From Sphingomonas sanguinis NBRC 13937 (GTDB lineage: Bacteria; Pseudomonadota; Alphaproteobacteria; Sphingomonadales; Sphingomonadaceae), in contig NZ_BCTY01000023.1 in NCBI RefSeq assembly GCF_001591005.1, positions 1 through 55,570 of the forward strand: 55,570 nucleotides of DNA, read 5' to 3'. The position numbers and the translations under genes are program-made. Below, one piece after another: positions 25,440-33,662 of the stretch. Under the pieces are notes generated by a model. The model saw only the letters and a program-made list of their open reading frames with translations, searched no databases and was not told the origin of the DNA. The stretch's first letter is position 1; each line of letters opens with the position of its first letter.

Positions 25440-26120
25440 ATGAACGATCCGACGACGATCCGCCGCCTTTACGGTCGGCGACAGGGCCACAAGCTGCGCC
25501 AGGGCCAGGCCGCGCTGGTCGAGGATATGCTGCCCGTCCTCAGCGTGCCCGAGGACGGCCCGCTCGACGCCATGCGCCTGTTTGGCGACGACCGCCCGCT
25601 TCAGGTCGAGATCGGTTTTGGCGCGGGCGAGCATCTGGCGGGTCAGGCCGAGGCGACGCCCGGCACCGGCTTTATCGGCTGCGAGCCGTTTCTGAACGGC
25701 GTGGTCGGCGCGCTGGGCCATATCCGCGACCGTGACCTCGCCAATGTCCGCCTGCACATGGGCGACGCGTTGGAAGTGATCGAGCGGCTGCCCGATGCCA
25801 GCCTGGAGCGCGTGTACCTGCTCCATCCCGATCCCTGGCCCAAGGCGCGCCACGCCAAGCGGCGGATGATGAACCACGGCCCGCTCGACACCATCGCGCG
25901 CAAGCTGAAGTCGGGCGGTGAGTTTCGCCTGGGCACCGACGATCCGACCTATTGCCACTGGTCGATGATGATCATGAATGGCCGCGACGATTTCGTCTGG
26001 CAGGCGCGCAGCCCCCAGGATTTCCTCACCCGCCCCGCCGACTGGCCCGAGACGCGCTACGAACGCAAGGCGCGGCGCCAGGGGCATGAAGTGTGGTATT
26101 TCCGGTACATCCGCCAATAA
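25440..26120 (+). CDS. trmB: tRNA (guanine46-N7)-methyltransferase
   Basis: 226-residue SAM-dependent methyltransferase forming m7G46. Features: the SAM site VEIGFGAGEHLAGQA, the conserved GCEPF(L)NG, and the TrmB signature HPDPWPKARHAKRRM. C-terminal ETRYERKARRQGHEVWYF is also typical. ATG 25440 starts MNDPTTIRRLYGRRQGHKL, the family N-terminus; the frame extends further upstream without homology. In related genomes it follows metK directly; here two genes intervene. Confidence 0.97.
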   Translation: MNDPTTIRRLYGRRQGHKLRQGQAALVEDMLPVLSVPEDGPLDAMRLFGDDRPLQVEIGFGAGEHLAGQAEATPGTGFIGCEPFLNGVVGALGHIRDRDLANVRLHMGDALEVIERLPDASLERVYLLHPDPWPKARHAKRRMMNHGPLDTIARKLKSGGEFRLGTDDPTYCHWSMMIMNGRDDFVWQARSPQDFLTRPADWPETRYERKARRQGHEVWYFRYIRQ

Positions 26121-26132
26121 GCGGACGGGATC

Positions 26133-26327
26133 TCAGGCGACCCGCAGTTCCGCACGTCCGACCAGTCCCGCCAAGGGCGGCGGCGGGGCTAGATTGCGGC
26201 GGGCCATCTCGGCGCTGATCGCGGCGATATCGTCGCGGTCGGCCGCACCCATCGCCATGGTGAAGGCGGCCAGCAGCGTCGGGTCGTCCATATATTCGAT
26301 CAGGTCAGGGTCGAGCATCGGGTTCAT
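26133..26327 (-). CDS. Small acidic protein of unknown function
   Basis: 64 residues, starting MNPMLDPDLIEYMDDPTLL, helical, with a proline run (APPPPLAG) near the end. It is preceded by an excellent ribosome binding site, GGGAGG (complement of 26333-26338), five bases before ATG 26327, which argues for real translation. It converges on trmB with 12 bases between stops. No signal peptide, no membrane segment, no family recognised. Confidence 0.6.
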   Translation of the reverse strand: MNPMLDPDLIEYMDDPTLLAAFTMAMGAADRDDIAAISAEMARRNLAPPPPLAGLVGRAELRVA

Positions 26328-26409
26328 CGCATCCTCCCAGATGGTTAGTCTGGATCAATAACCAGCGGATTGTCCACTTGTTGCCTCGGCCACGCGATCA
26401 ATCCCTCTG

Positions 26410-26919
26410 GTGGCGACCGGCCCCGTCGCTATAGACGGCCGCTTTCGCAGCGGATGGGAGGCGGAATTGGTCGACGACAGCTGGGGCGTGACGCCCGCCA
26501 AGGGCGGTTTGCGCATCCGCACCAATGACAGCCTGGAGGACCGCGCCGCCGCCCGCGCCAAGGCGCGCGAAGCCCGGGCCAGCGAGCGCGAATCACTGAT
26601 GGCCAGCCGCCTGGAAGCGCGCGCCGCCAATCGCGAGCGCGACATCGCCGCGCGCGAGGCCGAACGCGCCGCCCGCCGCGACGCCGAGATGGCCGCCGCC
26701 GCCAAGGACCCCCATGCCGCCGCCGCCAAGCGCCACCGCACCTCGGGCCGCAAGGACGTGGTGCGCGAACAGCGCGATACGCGCGGCTATGCCACGCTGG
26801 TCGATGAGGGACGGATTCGCGAACTCGCCAAGCGCGGCGCGTCGCTGGGCGGACTGGCCGCTGCCTTCGGGATCAGTGAAGACGAGATTCAGACGATTCT
26901 GGCGGCAGACGCAGAGTGA
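26410..26919 (+). CDS. Arg/Ala-rich coiled-coil protein with C-terminal HTH-like segment
   Basis: Up to 169 residues. After a short N-terminal part (SWGVTPAKGGLRIRTND), residues 45-115 are a long, highly charged helix rich in Ala, Arg and Glu, likely a coiled coil. The last 40 residues (VDEGRIRELAKRGASLGGLA and on) look like a small helix-turn-helix with the turn at AFGIS. The start is open: GTG 26410 has no RBS, whereas TTG 26467 has GGGAGG five bases upstream and would give a 150-residue protein beginning at VDDSWG. No family recognised. A role in nucleic-acid binding is only suggested by charge and the HTH-like end. Confidence 0.65.
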   Translation: MATGPVAIDGRFRSGWEAELVDDSWGVTPAKGGLRIRTNDSLEDRAAARAKAREARASERESLMASRLEARAANRERDIAAREAERAARRDAEMAAAAKDPHAAAAKRHRTSGRKDVVREQRDTRGYATLVDEGRIRELAKRGASLGGLAAAFGISEDEIQTILAADAE

Positions 26920-26927
26920 CCACGCCT

Positions 26928-27046
26928 TTCCTCCCCTCCAAGGGGAGGTGGCAGGGCGCCAGCCCTGACGGAGGGGTGTCGCGCTATCGAGAGGGGGATA
27001 CCCCTCCGACGCGCTCCGCGCGCCACCTCCCCTTGCAGGGGAGGAA
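26928..27046. repeat. REP-like element, copy E (complete)
   Basis: Complete mirrored element starting nine bases after the stop of the coiled-coil gene. Left inner stem CAGGGC-GCCA-GCCCTG; right inner stem, on the reverse strand, CGCGC-GGA-GCGCG. Both outer hairpins are intact, the left with loop CCA in place of GCA. This copy has the same flank type (GGTGG before, CGGAGGGG after) on both halves. Confidence 0.85.
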
Positions 27047-27098
27047 GAGCGGCACCCTAACGCCTTGCTTACCGAAATAGGCTAAGGCCTCGCATTCC

Positions 27099-28370
27099 AT
27101 GGCCGATCTTCCGCCTCGCTCCCCGCGCCCGCCGCGCCCCGCCTCTGCCGTCAGTCACGGCGTCGGGCTGGTCGGGATCATGGGATCGCTCAGCTGGATC
27201 GCCTTTGCGTGGTGGCGGCATCTCGACGGGCCCTATGCCGCGCTGGTCCATCTACTGTGCGCCGGGGTGCCGATGCTGCTCTGGTCGATCCTGGTCGACA
27301 AGGTGCATCGCCATGCCTCGACCGGCATCGATTGGGCCCATCCCCGGCCCGCGCATGAGACGCTGGACATCAGCCTGACCAAGCTGGCGGGGTATTGGGC
27401 GACCTTTGCCGGGATCGCGCTGATCTTCGCGACCGGGCGATTCTATTGGCAGGGCATTTTCCTGTTCGCGATGCAGTGCCTGGGCTGGGTCGCGCCCTTA
27501 TTGTTCCTGCTCTCCATTCCCTATGTGATCTGGCTCGACCAGCGGCTGGTCGAGCCTCGCGATGGCGCCTGGATGCTGGGCGCTTGGCTGACCGGGCAGA
27601 AGGGTGTCGAGGCCGAGGCGATCTATGCGCACCTGCGCGCCTGGGCGGTGAAGGCGTTCTTCCTGCCCTTCATGCTGGGGGTGGTGCCCGGCGGGTTCGG
27701 GGCGTTCGTGCGTGGTGACCTGTCGGTGGTGCTGCACGATCCGGTCGCGCTGGCCAACTGGCTGATCACGCTGATGTTTCTGATCGACGTGGCCTTTGCG
27801 ACGGTCGGCTATATGCTGACCCTGCGGCCGCTCGATGCGCATATCCGCTCGGCGAACCCTTACGCGGCAGCATGGGCGGCGGCGCTGATCTGTTATCCGC
27901 CGACGATCCTGATGGGAGACAACGGCCCGCTCAACTACCGGCCAGGGACGGCGGAGTGGAGCTATTGGTTCGCAGGGCATCCGGTCATCCTGGCAGGGAT
28001 CGGAGCGGTGCTGGTGGGGCTGACCGCCATCTATGCCTGGTCGACGGTGGCGTTCGGCCTCCGCTTTTCCAACCTGACGCACCGGGGCATCCTGACCCAC
28101 GGACCTTATGCGGTGTCGCGGCATCCGGCCTATCTGTCGAAGAACATCTTCTGGTGGATCGCCACGATCCCGATCCTGTCGACCGGGACCTGGGTGGATG
28201 CGGCGCGCAGCACCCTGTTGCTGGGGGTGGTCAGCGGGATTTACTATTGGCGCGCCCGGACCGAGGAGCGGCATCTGTCGGCCGATCCGGCCTATCGGGA
28301 CTATGATGACTGGATGGAGCGGTACGGGGTCGTGCCGCGGTTCTTCAGATGGATTCTAGGTCGGGGGTGA
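27099..28370 (+). CDS. Integral-membrane methyltransferase of the isoprenylcysteine/PEMT type
   Basis: 423-residue polytopic protein with about nine to ten hydrophobic segments. The C-terminal third matches isoprenylcysteine carboxyl methyltransferase and phospholipid methyltransferase proteins: THGPYAVSRHPAYLSKNIFWW, then a hydrophobic stretch and RARTEERHLSADPAYRDYDDW with the E-E pair that closes the SAM pocket. The N-terminal 250 residues are an additional membrane domain absent from the short, about 200-residue family members. Bacterial substrates are mostly unknown. It follows REP-like copy E and converges on gshA. Confidence 0.8.
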   Translation: MADLPPRSPRPPRPASAVSHGVGLVGIMGSLSWIAFAWWRHLDGPYAALVHLLCAGVPMLLWSILVDKVHRHASTGIDWAHPRPAHETLDISLTKLAGYWATFAGIALIFATGRFYWQGIFLFAMQCLGWVAPLLFLLSIPYVIWLDQRLVEPRDGAWMLGAWLTGQKGVEAEAIYAHLRAWAVKAFFLPFMLGVVPGGFGAFVRGDLSVVLHDPVALANWLITLMFLIDVAFATVGYMLTLRPLDAHIRSANPYAAAWAAALICYPPTILMGDNGPLNYRPGTAEWSYWFAGHPVILAGIGAVLVGLTAIYAWSTVAFGLRFSNLTHRGILTHGPYAVSRHPAYLSKNIFWWIATIPILSTGTWVDAARSTLLLGVVSGIYYWRARTEERHLSADPAYRDYDDWMERYGVVPRFFRWILGRG

Positions 28371-28372
28371 GA

Positions 28373-28402
28373 CCTTCGGCTCCGTCCGAACGAAGCCGAA
28401 GG
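28373..28402. terminator. Hairpin between convergent genes
   Basis: CCTTCGGCT and AGCCGAAGG form a perfect nine-pair stem with a 12-base loop, two bases after the stop of the membrane methyltransferase and 14 before that of gshA. There is no T run on either side, so it could slow transcription in both directions but is not a classic intrinsic terminator. Confidence 0.45.
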
Positions 28403-28415
28403 GATCACCTCCGCG

Positions 28416-29789
28416 TCAGAAGCTCGCCTCGCCATATACCCGCGAGATGTCGCCGCCCCACTCGCCATGATAGCGGTCGAGCAGCACCTGTGCGGGAACC
28501 TTGCCCGAACGTACGATCTCACGCAGCGGATCGAGGAAGCCGGTTTCGTTATCCCCCGCCCCGTTAAGTCGCGCGCGGGCCGCCAGCCCGGCATGGGCGA
28601 TATCGAGCACCTCGCCCGCGATATCGCGCAGACGCCCGCCCCCCGGCAGCGGCGCGTCCAGTGCCAGCTCGGGCACCGAGTCGCGCAGCGCCTGTCGCTC
28701 GTCGAGCGACCAGTCCTTGACCAGATCCCAGGCCGCATCCAGCGCCCCGTCGTCATAGAGCAGCCCGACCCACAGCGCGGGCAGCGCACAGATGCGGTTC
28801 CACGGGCCGCCATCGGCGCCGCGCATCTCCAGGAAGGTCTTCAGCCGTACTTCGGGGAAGGCGGTCGACAGGTGATCGTTCCAGTCGTCGATCGTCGGCC
28901 GTTCGCCCGGCAGGACCGACAGCTCGCCCTTCAAGAAGTCGCGGAACGACAGCCCGGCCGCGTCGATATATTTTCCGTCGCGGTAGACGAAGTACATCGG
29001 CACATCGAGCGCATAGTCGGCGTAACGCTCGTACCCGAAGCCATCCTCGAACACGAAGGGCAACATGCCGGTGCGCGCGGGGTCGGTGTCCGACCAGATA
29101 TGGCTGCGGAAGGAGAGCTTGCCGTTGGGCTTGCCTTCGGTGAAGGGCGAGTTGGCGAACAGCGCGGTCGCCAGCGGCTGGAGCGCCAGCCCTACCCGGA
29201 ACTTCTTCACCATGTCCGCCTCGGACGCGTAGTCGAGGTTCACCTGGATCGTTGAGGTCCGCAGCATCATGTCGAGGCCCAGCGACCCGACGCGCGGCAT
29301 ATGGCGCAGCATGATCGCATAACGGCCCTTGGGCATGATCGGCAGTTCGGCGCGGGTCTTGTCCGGCCACATGCCCAGGCCCAGGAAACCGAGACCCAGC
29401 GTGTCGCCCGCCGCCTTCACCTGTTGCAGGTGACGCCCCGTCTCGGCACAGGTCTGGTGCAGATTGTCGAGCGGCGCGCCTGACAGCTCGAACTGACCGG
29501 CAGGCTCCAGGCTGATCGATCCGTCCGCGCCGGTCAGCGCGATGACGTTGCCGCCCTCCATGACCGGGGCCCAGCCATATTGCTCCAACTCGCCCAGCAG
29601 CGCGCGGATGCCCGAGGCTTCGTCATAGGACGGCGCATGATGGTCGCCCAGCGCATAGACGAACTTCTCATGCTCGGTGCCGATCCGCCAGCGGTCACGC
29701 GGCTTTTCCCCCCGCGCGAAGCTCGCGATCAGCTGGTCGCGCGACTCGATGACGGCGCCCTTGGCAAGGCTCTCGGACTTGGTGCTCAT
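28416..29789 (-). CDS. gshA: Glutamate-cysteine ligase, plant-type (GshA)
   Basis: 457-residue enzyme for the first step of glutathione synthesis. Length and sequence (WRIGTEHEKFVYAL at about 37-50, EGGNVIALTGADGSISLEPAGQ, MPKGRYAIMLRHMP, TSTIQVNLDYASE) match the plant/alphaproteobacterial class rather than E. coli GshA. Cytoplasmic. It is transcribed after rsmE with 45 bases between, and the rsmE-gshA pair is a common arrangement in alphaproteobacteria. GshB is not in the window. Confidence 0.95.
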   Translation of the reverse strand: MSTKSESLAKGAVIESRDQLIASFARGEKPRDRWRIGTEHEKFVYALGDHHAPSYDEASGIRALLGELEQYGWAPVMEGGNVIALTGADGSISLEPAGQFELSGAPLDNLHQTCAETGRHLQQVKAAGDTLGLGFLGLGMWPDKTRAELPIMPKGRYAIMLRHMPRVGSLGLDMMLRTSTIQVNLDYASEADMVKKFRVGLALQPLATALFANSPFTEGKPNGKLSFRSHIWSDTDPARTGMLPFVFEDGFGYERYADYALDVPMYFVYRDGKYIDAAGLSFRDFLKGELSVLPGERPTIDDWNDHLSTAFPEVRLKTFLEMRGADGGPWNRICALPALWVGLLYDDGALDAAWDLVKDWSLDERQALRDSVPELALDAPLPGGGRLRDIAGEVLDIAHAGLAARARLNGAGDNETGFLDPLREIVRSGKVPAQVLLDRYHGEWGGDISRVYGEASF

Positions 29790-29834
29790 GAACCGCGCCT
29801 TACGCGCGCGGAAGCGTCCGCGCCATAGGGTGAA

Positions 29835-30578
29835 TCAACGCCAGTCGCCCGCCGCCGCCATCCACAGCGATACCGCCGCCGCCGCCGCCGTATCGGCGCG
29901 CAGGATGCGGGGGCCCAGGCCGATGCCGATGGCGGACGGGTGCGCACGGATCGCCTCGCGTTCTTCGGCATCGAAGCCCCCTTCCGGGCCGATCAGGATC
30001 GCCGCCGGGCCCCGATGCGCGCGCATCGCCTCCAACGCGGGCACACCGCCGGTCTCGTCGGCGAAGAACAGCGCCCGCCCCTCGGGCCAGTCGCGCAGGC
30101 ACGCCGCCAGCTTCACCGGCTCGGCCACCTCCGGCAAAGCGGTGCGGCCGCACTGCTCGGCCGCCTCGATCATGTGCGTACGGAGGCGTTCGGTATTGGG
30201 CTTGTCGACGACGGTGCGACGGGTGACCACGGGGACCAGACGCGCGACGCCCAGCTCGCACGCCTTTTCCGCCAGCCAGTCGACCCGGCCCTTCTTCAGC
30301 GGCGCGGCGCACAGCCACAGGTCGGGCACCGCCTCCCGCTCGCGGAGCAGGGTCGTCACGTCGAGCGTCAGGTCACGCTTGCCGACCGAGGCGGCGACGC
30401 CCAGCCATTCACCGCTGCGGTCGTCGAACAGCTTGACCGGATCGCCGACCTTGGTGCGCATCACCGACACCAGATAATGCGCCGCCGGGCCATCGATGCG
30501 GATCGGCCCTTCGGCCAAAGGCTGGTCGACGAACAGGCGGGGGGTGGATTGCGGCGGCCAGGCGGGGGTAGCGGGCAT
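29835..30578 (-). CDS. rsmE: 16S rRNA (uracil1498-N3)-methyltransferase RsmE
   Basis: 247-residue SPOUT-class methyltransferase. An N-terminal PUA-like domain (PRLFVDQPLAEG, HYLVSVMR) precedes the knotted SPOUT domain with AAEQCGRTALPEV, ILIGPEGGFDAEE and the C-terminal LGPRILRADTA, all standard RsmE motifs. ATG 30578 begins shortly before the conserved start. It is divergent from ppk2 with 77 bases between starts and leads the rsmE-gshA unit. Confidence 0.95.
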   Translation of the reverse strand: MPATPAWPPQSTPRLFVDQPLAEGPIRIDGPAAHYLVSVMRTKVGDPVKLFDDRSGEWLGVAASVGKRDLTLDVTTLLREREAVPDLWLCAAPLKKGRVDWLAEKACELGVARLVPVVTRRTVVDKPNTERLRTHMIEAAEQCGRTALPEVAEPVKLAACLRDWPEGRALFFADETGGVPALEAMRAHRGPAAILIGPEGGFDAEEREAIRAHPSAIGIGLGPRILRADTAAAAAVSLWMAAAGDWR

Positions 30579-30642
30579 GGGCTCCGCTTACACGGGTCGC
30601 GCGGCGCTTGCCACTTTTGCGATTTCGGGCGTTCCTTCGCCC

Positions 30643-30653
30643 AAAGGAGGTGA
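30643..30653 (+). promoter_or_regulatory. Full-length Shine-Dalgarno sequence of ppk2
   Basis: AAAGGAGGTGA is complementary along its whole length to the 3' end of 16S rRNA, with five bases from GGAGG to ATG 30656. It is the strongest ribosome binding site seen in the window and fixes the ppk2 start. Confidence 0.85.
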
Positions 30654-30655
30654 CG

Positions 30656-31423
30656 ATGGCGAAACATTATCAGGAAGAACTGGAGGCGCTGCAACTCGCG
30701 TTGGTCCGTACGCAGATGGCGATGGCGGGCTCGGACGCCAAATTAGACGAACGCGTCGTGATCGTGCTGGAGGGCCGCGACGGCGCGGGCAAGGACGGAA
30801 CGATCAAGCGAATCACCGAACATCTCTCGGTCCGCGCCACCCGGGTGGTCGCGCTGCCCAAGCCGTCCGACCGCGAACGCACGCAATGGTATTTCCAGCG
30901 TTACGCCACCCACCTGCCCGCCGCTGGCGAGATCGTGATCTTCAACCGCAGCTGGTACAACCGGGCGGGCGTCGAAGTGGTGATGGGCTTCTCCACCGCC
31001 ACCGAACAGGAAGCGTTCCTGCGCGACGCCCCCGATTTCGAGCGGATGCTGGTCGAGAGCGGCATCAGGCTGGTCAAGATCTGGCTCGACATCTCGAAAA
31101 AGGAGCAGGAAAAGCGGCTGGAGGCGCGGCGCACCGATCCATTGAAGGCGCTGAAGGTGTCGGACATGGACAAGGTGGCGCAGGCCAAGTGGGCCGAATA
31201 TTCGGCGGCGCGCGACACCATGCTGACCCGCACCCACACTCCCTTCGCGCCGTGGCATATCGTGCGCGCCGACGACAAGAAGGATGCGCGAATCGCGATC
31301 ATCCGCCACATCCTGCACGCCATCGCGCCCGCTGACATCGCCGATTCGGTCGACGCGCCCGACCCCGAACTGCTCTTTCCGTTCAAGATGGCGGCGCTGG
31401 AGGACGGACGGCTGGCAAAATAG
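30656..31423 (+). CDS. ppk2: Polyphosphate kinase 2 (PPK2 family)
   Basis: 255-residue one-domain PPK2, which transfers phosphate between polyphosphate and nucleotides. The P-loop is GRDGAGKDGT (40-49), where many relatives have GRDAAGKGGT. The substrate and lid region contains PKPSDRERTQWYFQRY. The Walker B-like motif reads FNRSWYNRAG (96-105): position 97 is Asn where most one-domain PPK2 proteins have Asp. The later RRTDPLKALKVSDMD and HTPFAPWHIVRADDKK are family-typical. The direction (polymer use or synthesis) and nucleotide preference are not fixed by sequence. It lies between rsmE and a glycosyltransferase, in a place where ubiA and rsmE are often adjacent. Confidence 0.9.
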   Translation: MAKHYQEELEALQLALVRTQMAMAGSDAKLDERVVIVLEGRDGAGKDGTIKRITEHLSVRATRVVALPKPSDRERTQWYFQRYATHLPAAGEIVIFNRSWYNRAGVEVVMGFSTATEQEAFLRDAPDFERMLVESGIRLVKIWLDISKKEQEKRLEARRTDPLKALKVSDMDKVAQAKWAEYSAARDTMLTRTHTPFAPWHIVRADDKKDARIAIIRHILHAIAPADIADSVDAPDPELLFPFKMAALEDGRLAK

Positions 31424-31497
31424 TCCGGCGTTCAGACTTTCCTAACCATGGTGCGCTTTAACGCAGGGGGCCACCGCATCCGGCGCTGGCCCCCAAA

Positions 31498-32523
31498 GTG
31501 AAAGTCGCGCGCGTGACCCGCAATGCCATCGAGATCGCCGCCGTGCTGATCGTCCGTAACGAAGAGCGCTGCATCGCGCGCTGCCTGACCAGCGTCGCGC
31601 CCTGGGTCGATCGGATGGTCGTGCTCGACACCGGATCGACCGACGACACGGTCGCCATCGCGCAAGAGTTGGGGGCCGAAGTCCACCACCTCCCCTGGCC
31701 CGACAGCTTCGCCGAGGCGCGCAACCATGCGTTGGCGCTCGCCGATGCCGATTGGAACCTCATCATCGATGCCGATGAATGGATCATCGAAGGCGGCAAG
31801 GGTCTTCGCGACTGGTGCGAGTCGGCGACCGACCTGCTGGGCTGCCCGTGCATCCATAACGAGGCGGAGGGCACGACCGTTCAACGGAGCTGGATGACCC
31901 GCGTGATTCCGCGCGGCGTATTCTACGAAGGGCGGGTGCGCGAGCAGGTCGCCTCGGTCCTGCCCCGCTATCGCATCGCGCTCGATATCGGGCATGACGG
32001 CGATCTGGCCCCGCAGCTCGAGCGGAAGAAGGATCGCTACGCCCCACTGCTGCTCGCCGATCTCGCTGACCAGCCGGAGAACCCGTACCTGCTCTATCAG
32101 GTCGCAAAGGACTCGCAGATGCGTGGCGACCATGCGTCGGCGTGCGATCATTATGCCCAGGCGCTGGACGCCACACCGCCGGAGGCGAATTGGCGGCACG
32201 ATCTGGTCATCAACGCGCTCAACCAGTTCATCAGAAGCGGCCATCTGCAAGCCGCGCTGACCATCGCGGACACCGAAATGTCGCACTGGGCGCGGTCCCC
32301 CGATTTCTATTTCGTGATGGGCGACCTGTTCCTGGAAGCCGCCACGGCCGAGCCGCAGCGCGCGCTCGACCATTGGCTGCCGCTGGCCGAGAGCGCGTGG
32401 GAACGCTGCCTGACCATCGGCGAACGTCCCGATCTGGAGGGCAGCGTCGCCGGGCGTGGCAGCCATCTGGCGCAGCATAATCTGGATGTCATTCGCTCGC
32501 AGCGGGCGACGCTGGCCGCCTAA
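31498..32523 (+). CDS. Family 2 glycosyltransferase
   Basis: 341-residue protein with a GT-A fold of family 2: VLIVRNEERCIARCL, the nucleotide-binding DTGSTDDT at 44-51 and the metal-binding D91-A-D93 (IIDADEW). From about residue 180 the protein becomes helical and TPR-like (YLLYQVAKDSQMRGDHASAC), as in glycosyltransferases of this type that carry a tetratricopeptide tail. No membrane segment. GTG 31498 is the first start in frame; a GTG at 31513 would remove five residues. Acceptor unknown. The stop overlaps that of a small minus-strand gene. Confidence 0.85.
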   Translation: MKVARVTRNAIEIAAVLIVRNEERCIARCLTSVAPWVDRMVVLDTGSTDDTVAIAQELGAEVHHLPWPDSFAEARNHALALADADWNLIIDADEWIIEGGKGLRDWCESATDLLGCPCIHNEAEGTTVQRSWMTRVIPRGVFYEGRVREQVASVLPRYRIALDIGHDGDLAPQLERKKDRYAPLLLADLADQPENPYLLYQVAKDSQMRGDHASACDHYAQALDATPPEANWRHDLVINALNQFIRSGHLQAALTIADTEMSHWARSPDFYFVMGDLFLEAATAEPQRALDHWLPLAESAWERCLTIGERPDLEGSVAGRGSHLAQHNLDVIRSQRATLAA

Positions 32524-32666
32524 CGGCGGCGGCGGATCAGCCACCAGCCCAGGCCGATCGCCAGCGCGACGCCCAGCACCACCCCGCCGACCATCCCGGC
32601 CACGCGCAGGATCGCCCAGAACAGCGCCTCGACGAAACGGCCGACCGCGACCGACAGGCCGATCAT
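32520..32666 (-). CDS. Possible 48-residue single-pass membrane protein
   Basis: Short frame starting MIGLSVAVGRFVEALFWAIL with a hydrophobic helix at residues 22-44 and a C-terminal RRRR anchor. That topology is typical of small inner-membrane proteins. The frame continues upstream without a stop but with no protein-like content. No good RBS precedes ATG 32666, which weakens the call. It converges on the glycosyltransferase with four shared bases at the stops and is divergent from ubiA. Confidence 0.4.
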   Translation of the reverse strand: MIGLSVAVGRFVEALFWAILRVAGMVGGVVLGVALAIGLGWWLIRRRR

Positions 32667-32753
32667 CGAACAAGGGGCATCGGGAGGATCACGCCCCGAC
32701 GATAGCCGCGAACGGGCTTGCGCGCCACGCTTCGCCCCCATAGGCCACGCGCC

Positions 32754-33662
32754 ATGACGATCGAGATCGTGCCCGATAGCGAGCATAAGGGACTGGTGGG
32801 GCGCTTGCCGCCCCGGCTGCGCGGCCTGGCCCTGCTGGCGCGGTTCGACCGGCCGATCGGCTGGTGGCTGCTCTTCTGGCCGGGTGTCTGGGCCATCGCA
32901 CTGGCAGGGGGCGTGCCGGATCGCTGGCCGCTGGTGCTGTGGTTCCTGCTCGGTTCGATCGCGATGCGCGGGGCGGGATGCGTGCTCAACGATATCGTCG
33001 ACCGTGATCTGGATGCCCAGGTCGCCCGCACCCGCGCGCGGCCGATCCCGTCCGGGCTGGTGTCGGTGAAGCTGGCGGCGATCTGGCTGGTGCTGCTGTG
33101 TCTGATCGGCCTGGTCGTGCTGGTGCAATTGCGTCCGCTGGCGGCGATCGTCGCGGTAGCCAGCCTCGCGCCGGTGGCCGCCTATCCCTTCATGAAGCGG
33201 ATCACCTGGTGGCCACAGGCCTGGCTGGGCCTGGTGTTCAGCTGGGCCGCGCTGGTCGGCTGGGCCGAGGTGGCGGGGGTGCTCTCCGCGCCGCTCTGGC
33301 TGCTCTATGCCGGGTCGATCGCCTGGGTGATCGGGTATGACACCATCTATGCGCTGCAGGACCGGGAGGACGACGCGATGATCGGCGTCCGCTCCTCTGC
33401 GCTGCGCATGGGGGCCCATGTGAAGCCGGGCGTGGGGGCGTTCTACGCGGGGGCGATGCTGTGCTGGGCGGGGGCGATCTGGCTGGTGCGGCCCGATCCG
33501 ATGGCCGTCGCGGCGCTGGTTCCCGTGGCGCTGCATCTGGGCTGGCAAGTGGTGACGTTGCAACCCGACGACGGCGCGGGGGCGCTGCACCGGTTCCGGT
33601 CGAACCGGTTCGCGGGGTTGCTGATGGCGCTGGCCTGTGTGGTGGTGGGCAGCAGCCTCTAA
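32754..33662 (+). CDS. ubiA: 4-hydroxybenzoate polyprenyltransferase UbiA
   Basis: 302-residue membrane prenyltransferase of ubiquinone synthesis. The two aspartate-rich motifs are NDIVDRDLD near residue 80 and DTIYALQDREDD near 195. Eight to nine hydrophobic segments follow a soluble start (LLARFDRPIGWWLLFWPG). Ubiquinone is the electron donor for the cyo quinol oxidase encoded 14 kb away. ATG 32754 is the better start; an upstream TTG frame lacks homology. The TAA stop is the left edge of a REP-like repeat. Confidence 0.95.
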   Translation: MTIEIVPDSEHKGLVGRLPPRLRGLALLARFDRPIGWWLLFWPGVWAIALAGGVPDRWPLVLWFLLGSIAMRGAGCVLNDIVDRDLDAQVARTRARPIPSGLVSVKLAAIWLVLLCLIGLVVLVQLRPLAAIVAVASLAPVAAYPFMKRITWWPQAWLGLVFSWAALVGWAEVAGVLSAPLWLLYAGSIAWVIGYDTIYALQDREDDAMIGVRSSALRMGAHVKPGVGAFYAGAMLCWAGAIWLVRPDPMAVAALVPVALHLGWQVVTLQPDDGAGALHRFRSNRFAGLLMALACVVVGSSL

